Source of the DNA: Planctomycetaceae bacterium
Lineage (GTDB): Bacteria; Planctomycetota; Planctomycetia; Pirellulales; Pirellulaceae
Assembly (NCBI GenBank): GCA_007695205.1
Contig: REEF01000614.1
Location: forward strand, 1-5,744
DNA length: 5,744 nt
Reading direction: 5' to 3'
In this document: positions 5,559 to 5,744 of the stretch, piece by piece
Layout of the letters: the number at the start of each line of letters is the position of its first letter
Numbering within the stretch: the first letter of the stretch is position 1
Made by a program: the position numbers and the translations under genes
The notes under the pieces: generated by a model
Database searches by the model: none
The model's input: only the letters and a program-made list of their open reading frames with translations
What the model was told of the DNA's origin: nothing

Positions 5559-5744
5559 CTAATCCCACCAGATCGTCACGATCGCTTGGCAGGGCTCGGC
5601 ACCCCCCAGGGCGCAGTCCACGTCTTCCGGGTCGGCGTGTACCGAGACCATGCCGCCCCACGTGCGCATGTTGAAAATCTTGGCCAATTCGGCGGCTGCT
5701 TCTTTGGTTGGCGTCAGAATGTACAGTGTATCGACGTTCCAATC
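5559..5744 (-). CDS. C-terminal part of an unrecognised protein (partial)
   Basis: A minus-strand frame enters from the right edge and stays open for 61 codons to TAG at 5561-5559. It includes TLYILTPTKEAAAELAKIF, TWGGMVSVHADPED and ends AIVTIWWD. It lacks a start because the gene begins beyond the window. The text reads as a well-formed soluble domain end: an alternating strand, an amphipathic helix (KEAAAELAKIF), then further strands. G/C is frequent at third positions. I do not recognise the family. It ends 4 nt before the GTG of the next minus-strand gene, so the two may be co-transcribed. Confidence 0.7.
   Translation of the reverse strand, partial: DWNVDTLYILTPTKEAAAELAKIFNMRTWGGMVSVHADPEDVDCALGGAEPCQAIVTIWWD

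Overview
This 5.7 kb window is GC-rich (about 60% by eye) and has the look of a planctomycete genome, perhaps a Pirellulales-like lineage. That placement is an inference. It rests on the remembered style of the HemW C-terminus, the RND pump and TolC-like fragments, and the long NapH-like ferredoxin membrane protein; no marker gene is present. There are no rRNA or tRNA genes and no CRISPR array.

The left third (1-1980) is a gene graveyard. On the minus strand there is a frameshifted, internally deleted remnant of the C-terminus of a HemW/HemN-like radical-SAM protein (33-220). About 500 bp with no recognisable gene follows. Next comes a short sequence resembling an IS3-type insertion-sequence terminus (738-764). 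It abuts a broken RND efflux-pump gene on the minus strand (762-1494), which keeps its start and ribosome binding site but has an internal deletion, a frameshift and no C-terminal three quarters. Divergently, on the plus strand, is the N-terminal part of a TolC-type outer-membrane efflux protein (1532-1978), with two in-frame TGA codons and an abrupt loss of homology.

The centre holds two apparently intact, convergent redox genes. A secreted di-haem cytochrome c peroxidase/MauG-family protein is on the plus strand (2216-3256). A 483-residue polytopic NapH/NosR-type protein with 4Fe-4S cluster motifs is on the minus strand (3419-4870). The ferredoxin gene overlaps by ATGA the start of an APC-family amino-acid permease, which is cut after about 53 residues, exactly where the 3' end of the peroxidase gene begins. 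The two redox genes are therefore probably neighbours because of a rearrangement, and their adjacency is weak evidence for a shared pathway.

The right part (4964-5744) carries two unrecognised minus-strand genes: a hypothetical protein of up to 196 residues, and upstream of it the C-terminal 61 codons of a gene that runs off the window. With the ferredoxin gene these could form one minus-strand transcription unit. The most notable feature is the clustering of at least four decayed gene pieces around rearrangement joints. I found no convincing evidence of a complete new biological system.
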